This document shows, piece by piece, positions 59,871-64,000 of a stretch of 64,000 nt of DNA (position 1 is its first letter; each line of letters starts with the position of its first letter). The notes beneath the pieces were generated by a model. It ran no database searches and was not told the DNA's origin. It was given only the letters and a program-made list of their open reading frames with translations. A program made the position numbers and the translations under genes. The DNA comes from Chitinophaga varians (GTDB lineage: Bacteria; Bacteroidota; Bacteroidia; Chitinophagales; Chitinophagaceae), in contig NZ_JACVFB010000001.1 of assembly GCF_014529945.1 (NCBI RefSeq), positions 1,798,001-1,862,000 of the forward strand, in the 5' to 3' direction.

Positions 59871-60966
59871 TCAATTATTGTCCTCTTCCTTCTGCATCAT
59901 CAGGTAAGCCTTGATAAATCCGTTCAGCTCACCGTCCATTACCGGTCCTACGTTACCCACTTCATAGTCGGTACGATGGTCCTTGATCATTTTGTAAGGA
60001 TGGAACACATAAGACCGTATCTGGGAGCCCCATTCGATCTTACGTTTATTAGCGTTGGCGGCGTTTTTCAGCTCTTCGCGTTTCCTGAGTTCTTCTTCGT
60101 ACAGGCGTGATTTCAACATGGTGAGCGCTTTTTCGCGGTTCTCACCCTGTGTACGTGCCTGCTGACATTCGATGATAATGCCGGAAGGGATGTGTTTCAG
60201 GCGCACGGCAGTTTCCACCTTGTTTACGTTTTGTCCGCCTTTACCACCGGAACGGTAGAATTCCCATTCCAGGTCGGCAGGATTGACAGCGATTTCGATC
60301 GTGTCGTTCACTAACGGATACACATATACGGAAGCAAAAGAAGTATGCCTGCGGGCATTGGAATCGAAGGGAGAAATACGTACCAGTCGATGTACACCGC
60401 TTTCCGCTTTCAGGTGACCGTAGGCGAAATCGCCATCGAACTCCAGGGTAGCGGATTTGATGCCGGCACCATCTCCATACTGCGTATCGATCTCTGATAC
60501 TTTCCAGCCCTGTTTTTCACCATACATGCGGTACATGCGAAGCAGCATTTCAGCCCAGTCCTGGCTTTCCGTGCCACCTGCGCCGGAGTTAATGGTCAAT
60601 ACCGCCGGCATCTCATCTTCCGGCTGGTTCAGGGTGGATTTGAATTCAAGGTCTTCCAAAGCAGACAACGCACTGCTGTATGCCTGCGTCACCTCTTCTT
60701 CTGTGGCCTCTCCTTCTTTAAAGAAATCATTGAGCACGCTGCTGTCTTCTATCGCAGTATGCACATTGTCGTAGAGGTCAACCCAATATTTGTTTACCTT
60801 GATTTCCTTCAGGATAGAGGTCGCTCTGGCGTTATCATCCCAGAAACCGGGGGCCAGGCTCAGTTGTTTGTCATTTTCTATTTTAGCTATTCGGTCAGGG
60901 ACGTTAAAGAAAACCTCCCAGGACATAAAGACGGTCCCTCATAGCTTTAAGTTGCTCTGCTGTCAT
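59871..60966 (-). CDS. prfB: Peptide chain release factor 2, with programmed +1 frameshift
   Basis: RF2 ends translation at UGA and UAA. The main frame shows the stop-codon-reading tripeptide SPF in [12 protein letters not shown] and the catalytic GGQ in [13 protein letters not shown]. The complete gene needs a +1 frameshift: translation starts at ATG 60966 ([20 protein letters not shown]), meets an in-frame TAA at 60906-60904, skips one base and continues with [11 protein letters not shown] to the stop. The coding parts are 60966-60907 and 60905-59871, giving 364 residues with the frameshift. An ATG at 60926 in the second frame exists but gives a truncated N-terminus. Confidence 0.92.
60903..60919 (-). 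promoter_or_regulatory. prfB frameshift site: GGGAGG, CTT, TAA, C
   Basis: In minus-strand order: GGGAGG (Shine-Dalgarno-like) at 60919-60914, four bases, the slippery CTT codon at 60909-60907, stop TAA at 60906-60904, then C. This is the classic autoregulatory prfB signal except that the stop is TAA where TGA is usual. Confidence 0.85.
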
Positions 60967-60972
60967 AGCGGG

Positions 60973-60980
60973 CAAATGTA
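60973..60980 (-). promoter_or_regulatory. -7-like box directly upstream of prfB
   Basis: Minus-strand TACATTTG fits TAnnTTTG but lies only 6 bp before the ATG, and no -33 box is visible. It would give a nearly leaderless transcript; support is weak. Confidence 0.35.
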
Positions 60981-61130
60981 GGTAAAAATGTGCAATTCTG
61001 CTAATGTCATCACAATTCTATATATCACTACTGCCATCCTTTAACATAGCTTTAGCATAATTTTTGCAGCTGGAGCGGGAATCCACATCGGTAATATTTT
61101 TAAATAATATTAAAAAAAGTTCTTATTACA

Positions 61131-61937
61131 ATGATGGCCTCCCATGAAACCCTTCACTATAAAAACAAATCGATCTTCAACACCCTCGCTTTTCTGCTCA
61201 TGATAGCCACCAATGCGCTCGCATGGCTGCTACCCATCAACGGCAAATCCATCAGGGAGATATCTGGTGAATACAGCCACATCTTTACGCCTCCCGGTTT
61301 CACCTTTTCCATCTGGAGCGTTATCTACTTCTCCCTGCTTTGTTTTGTGATCTATCAATTGTGGCTGGCCTTCTCCGGCAAACGCCCGGAAGCGCTTGCC
61401 CGCGTGATGGGCGCGATGAAAGAATGGTTCCTCATCAGCTGTGTGGTGAACGCCACCTGGCTGTTTGCCTGGCATTATGAACTGATACCGGTTACCGTTG
61501 GCTTGATGCTGATTTTACTGGCGGCGCTTTTTATCATTCATGTCAACTTCGGTATCGGCCGCACTACACCCAGCGTACCGGAGCGGCTGTTCATCCATGT
61601 CCCTTTCAGCATTTACCTGGGATGGATCAGCATCGCCACACTTGCCAATATCACTACCCTGCTGGTGTACGCGGGATGGACCGGCAGCGTTACCTTTCAG
61701 GTGTGGTGGACCATCAGTATGATTGCCCTGGGCACGTTGATCAGTATACTGATGGTATTCCGGCGCAACAACATTTTGCACGCGCTGGTAGCGGTGTGGG
61801 CCTTCTATGGTATTCTTATTAAAAGAAGAGAAGCCGGTATTACAGAACAACAACCGGTGATTCATTGTTGTGTGATGGCCATCGGCATTATCGCTATCGC
61901 TATTTCCTGGCATTTGTACAGGAAACCCCGATCTTAA
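61131..61937 (+). CDS. TspO/MBR-like tryptophan-rich membrane protein
   Basis: A 268-residue membrane protein with about seven to eight helices. The TFSIWSVIYFSLL segment after the first helix, preceded by a Pro-Pro-Gly turn, and several Trp residues (NATWLFAWHY; WWTISM) match the TspO-related tryptophan-rich sensory family, though with a longer chain than the 150-160 residues of true TspO. TspO binds tetrapyrroles and similar molecules; here the ligand is open. The start could be 61131 or the next ATG at 61134. Divergent from prfB, followed by pgi after 45 bp. Confidence 0.75.
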   Translation: MMASHETLHYKNKSIFNTLAFLLMIATNALAWLLPINGKSIREISGEYSHIFTPPGFTFSIWSVIYFSLLCFVIYQLWLAFSGKRPEALARVMGAMKEWFLISCVVNATWLFAWHYELIPVTVGLMLILLAALFIIHVNFGIGRTTPSVPERLFIHVPFSIYLGWISIATLANITTLLVYAGWTGSVTFQVWWTISMIALGTLISILMVFRRNNILHALVAVWAFYGILIKRREAGITEQQPVIHCCVMAIGIIAIAISWHLYRKPRS

Positions 61938-61949
61938 AAAGTAAAATAT

Positions 61950-61957
61950 TATTTTTG
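61950..61957 (+). promoter_or_regulatory. -7 element upstream of pgi
   Basis: TATTTTTG fits TAnnTTTG, 25 bp before the pgi ATG. No -33 match at the usual spacing. Confidence 0.4.
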
Positions 61958-61982
61958 AGCCGCAATTAACTAAAGCTATTAT

Positions 61983-63638
61983 ATGTTTCCATCTACCAGT
62001 CCAGTGGCCACCAAAGCGTGGCAGGCATTGCTAAAACATGCCGACGAAATGAAAAAGGTACAAATGCGTGCCTTGTTTATGGAAGACCAGGAACGTTTCA
62101 AAACGTTTTCGCTTCAACTGGAAGACACCCTGTTCGACTATTCCAAAAACCTGATCACGGAAGACACCCGCAACCTGCTGCTTTCGCTGGCAGATGAGTG
62201 TGGTGTAAATGCCGCTATCAAAGCCATGTTTGGCGCGGAAAAGATCAACTTCACGGAAAACCGCGCCGTACTGCATACCGCGCTGCGCAACTTCTCCGGC
62301 AAACCTGTGATGCTCGATGGCCGTGATGTAATGCCGGACGTACTGGGCGTGCTCAACAAAATGGACCACATCTGCCGGCAGGTACATTCCGGTGAATGGA
62401 AAGGATATACGGGCAAGCCTATACGTTATATCGTAAACATCGGCATCGGTGGCTCCGACCTCGGCCCGGTGATGGTGACCGAAGCACTGAAACCTTACTG
62501 GAAGCCAGGTATACAACCTCACTTCGTGTCCAACGTGGATGGCACCCATATCGTGGAAACACTCAAACAGGTAACACCAGAAGAAACGCTTTTCCTGATC
62601 GCGTCCAAAACATTCACTACGCAGGAAACCATGACCAACGCACATACTGCGCGTAACTGGTTCCTCGAACATGCCAAAGACGAAAAATTCGTGGCCAAAC
62701 ATTTCGTGGCGTTATCTACCAACGAAAAAGCCGTGACGGCCTTTGGCATCGATGCCAACAACATGTTTGAATTCTGGGACTGGGTAGGTGGCCGTTACTC
62801 CCTGTGGTCCGCCATCGGTTTGTCTATTGCATTGACCATCGGTTATGAGCACTTCATCGAACTGCTCAACGGCGCGCATGCAGCGGATAATCACTTCACG
62901 CAAACACCGCTCGACCGTAACATACCGGCTATCATGGCACTGGTAGGCCTGTGGAATGGCAACTTCCTCGGTGCCGCTACAGAAGCCATCCTGCCTTACG
63001 ACCAGTACATGCACCGCTTCGCTGCCTATTTCCAGCAAGGTAATATGGAAAGCAATGGTAAACATGTAGACCGTAACGGCCAGCCAGTTCAGTATGAAAC
63101 CGGCCCGATTGTATGGGGCGAACCCGGCACCAACGGCCAACATGCTTTCTATCAGCTGATACATCAGGGTACAAGGCTTATTCCATGCGACTTTATCGCA
63201 CCGGCCATCAGCCACAATCCTATCGGCGACCATCACGTAAAACTGCTGTCTAACTTCTTCGCCCAAACGGAGGCGCTGATGAACGGCAAAACGGAAGCGG
63301 AAGTACTGGCGGAACTACAGAAAGCCAATACACCTGAAGAAGAGATCAAACGCGTGCTGCCTTATAAAGTATTTACCGGCAACCGTCCATCCAATTCCTT
63401 CCTGCTGAAAGAGATCACACCACGTTCTCTTGGTATGCTGATTGCTTTCTACGAACACAAAATTTTTGTGCAGGGTGTTATCTGGAATATCTACAGCTTC
63501 GATCAGTGGGGCGTGGAACTGGGTAAACAACTGGCCGGCAAGATCCTTCCTGAGCTGCAGAACGATGATTATATCGCTAACCATGACGCCAGTACGAATG
63601 GATTGATCAATGCCTTCAAAGCATGGCGGAAAAAGTAA
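61983..63638 (+). CDS. pgi: Glucose-6-phosphate isomerase
   Basis: Pgi interconverts glucose 6-phosphate and fructose 6-phosphate. The 551-residue protein has the normal length of the long (E. coli-type) form. Visible motifs are [13 protein letters not shown] (about 153-165), the phosphate-binding [14 protein letters not shown] (about 208-221), [18 protein letters not shown] (about 260-277) and the C-terminal signature [12 protein letters not shown]. Cytosolic, single gene with own promoter and terminator. Confidence 0.98.
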   Translation: MFPSTSPVATKAWQALLKHADEMKKVQMRALFMEDQERFKTFSLQLEDTLFDYSKNLITEDTRNLLLSLADECGVNAAIKAMFGAEKINFTENRAVLHTALRNFSGKPVMLDGRDVMPDVLGVLNKMDHICRQVHSGEWKGYTGKPIRYIVNIGIGGSDLGPVMVTEALKPYWKPGIQPHFVSNVDGTHIVETLKQVTPEETLFLIASKTFTTQETMTNAHTARNWFLEHAKDEKFVAKHFVALSTNEKAVTAFGIDANNMFEFWDWVGGRYSLWSAIGLSIALTIGYEHFIELLNGAHAADNHFTQTPLDRNIPAIMALVGLWNGNFLGAATEAILPYDQYMHRFAAYFQQGNMESNGKHVDRNGQPVQYETGPIVWGEPGTNGQHAFYQLIHQGTRLIPCDFIAPAISHNPIGDHHVKLLSNFFAQTEALMNGKTEAEVLAELQKANTPEEEIKRVLPYKVFTGNRPSNSFLLKEITPRSLGMLIAFYEHKIFVQGVIWNIYSFDQWGVELGKQLAGKILPELQNDDYIANHDASTNGLINAFKAWRKK

Positions 63639-63658
63639 AACAAGGCTATCCATAAAAG

Positions 63659-63695
63659 AGAATCGCCCACTGAATATTCAGTGGGCGATTCTTTT
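63659..63695 (+). terminator. Terminator of pgi
   Basis: A perfect inverted repeat of 17 + 17 nt without spacer (63659-63675 with 63676-63692) followed by T. It lies 20 bp past the stop. Confidence 0.9.
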
Positions 63696-63756
63696 ATAAC
63701 TTAATACGACGGTGATTCCTGCGTTAGTTGTTGGTTAATCTTCAGGGGAATCACAT

Positions 63757-64000
63757 TTACCATTTGTCTACCTCGTCAGCGCTATGTGAAGCCGGGGCGG
63801 ACGCCGCAATCGGAGCAACAGTGGCAGCTACTTCTGCGGTACGGGTTACCTCAGTGTCGCCGTCTGTTTCTTCCTGGTCTTCCTGCACATAATCGTGATT
63901 GTAGGCATCAAAATCAAAATCGGGCATCAACTCAGTCTTAACATAGTTGATGGTTTCGGTCAGCGCATTCAGGAACTTGTTGAAGTCCTCCTTGTACAGG
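63757..64000 (-). CDS. C-terminal part of a PUR/DUF3276-like nucleic-acid-binding protein (5' end outside window)
   Basis: The visible 80 residues begin with LYKEDFNKFLNALTETINYV and KTELMPDFDFD, which looks like the end of a PUR-repeat (PUR-alpha-like, DUF3276) protein of Bacteroidota. They are followed by an acidic linker (EDQEETDGD) and an Ala/Pro-rich tail ending DEVDKW. The start and the first PUR repeat lie beyond position 64000. The family binds single-stranded DNA or RNA. The call rests on the short helix motif only. Confidence 0.6.
   Translation of the reverse strand, partial: LYKEDFNKFLNALTETINYVKTELMPDFDFDAYNHDYVQEDQEETDGDTEVTRTAEVAATVAPIAASAPASHSADEVDKW

Noticed and set aside
60926..60966. 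prfB as a simple gene beginning at 60926
   Set aside because: It would lack the normal N-terminus; the frame from 60966 encodes it and the frameshift signal is in the classic layout.

Overview
The window looks like chromosomal DNA of a Bacteroidota bacterium, most likely a Chitinophagaceae member (Chitinophaga-like). The evidence is SusC/SusD outer-membrane pairs, ECF sigma/FecR cassettes, families typical of the phylum (DUF4252, DUF1599, DUF2911, DUF4349), near absence of Shine-Dalgarno sequences before start codons, and several promoters of the TAnnTTTG (-7) type. I saw no rRNA or tRNA genes, no insertion sequence, no prophage and no CRISPR array.

Layout. 1-7100: end of a hybrid histidine kinase, a small Ala/Lys-rich secreted protein, a TPR protein, gyrA and a saccharopine-dehydrogenase-like gene. 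7100-16500: a sirtuin, a DUF4349 lipoprotein, an EVE protein, a LutA-like protein, ribH, a YfgM-like protein, pdhA, then recF with a DUF721/DciA-like gene, and an ECF sigma/anti-sigma/DUF4252 operon. 16500-29000: an oligopeptide-type permease, a DoxX/thioredoxin-like protein, DUF1599, folP, cdaA, a DCC-type thiol protein, an FKBP lipoprotein, a DHH phosphodiesterase (NrnA-like), ndk, pyruvate carboxylase and xerD. 29000-38600: hypothetical genes, a four-gene two-component cassette, DUF2911, and an operon joining a large secreted PIG-L deacetylase to a sodium:solute symporter through two microproteins. 38600-54100: accessory part, with a sigma/FecR/SusC/SusD locus, a DUF486 gene, a probable toxin-antitoxin-chaperone module carrying a striking tandem-repeat array, a hexapeptide-repeat protein, and a second sigma/FecR/SusC locus without SusD. 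54100-64000: pyrB/pyrR, an outer-membrane protein, a Bcp peroxiredoxin, two hypotheticals, pruA, prfB with a programmed frameshift, a TspO-like membrane protein, pgi and the end of a PUR/DUF3276-like gene.

How genes work together. Both SusC receptors carry an N-terminal STN domain beside an ECF sigma and a FecR gene, the arrangement expected for trans-envelope induction. cdaA makes c-di-AMP, and a DHH phosphodiesterase of the kind that can degrade it or its product lies 1.5 kb away. pyrR and pyrB are adjacent.

Most notable: (i) a HigB-like toxin, Xre antitoxin with a C-terminal tail, and a SecB-like protein in the order of a toxin-antitoxin-chaperone system, with ten alternating 48/49-bp repeats between antitoxin and chaperone; (ii) four intergenic hairpins of the same design but different sequence, each arm made of tandem short words, at gene 3' ends; (iii) a secreted protein with fourteen [hydrophobic]-Asp-Ser units; (iv) a prfB frameshift site that uses UAA and keeps an internal Shine-Dalgarno; (v) the PIG-L/microprotein/symporter operon. 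All functional assignments come from reading the sequence; no database search was run.
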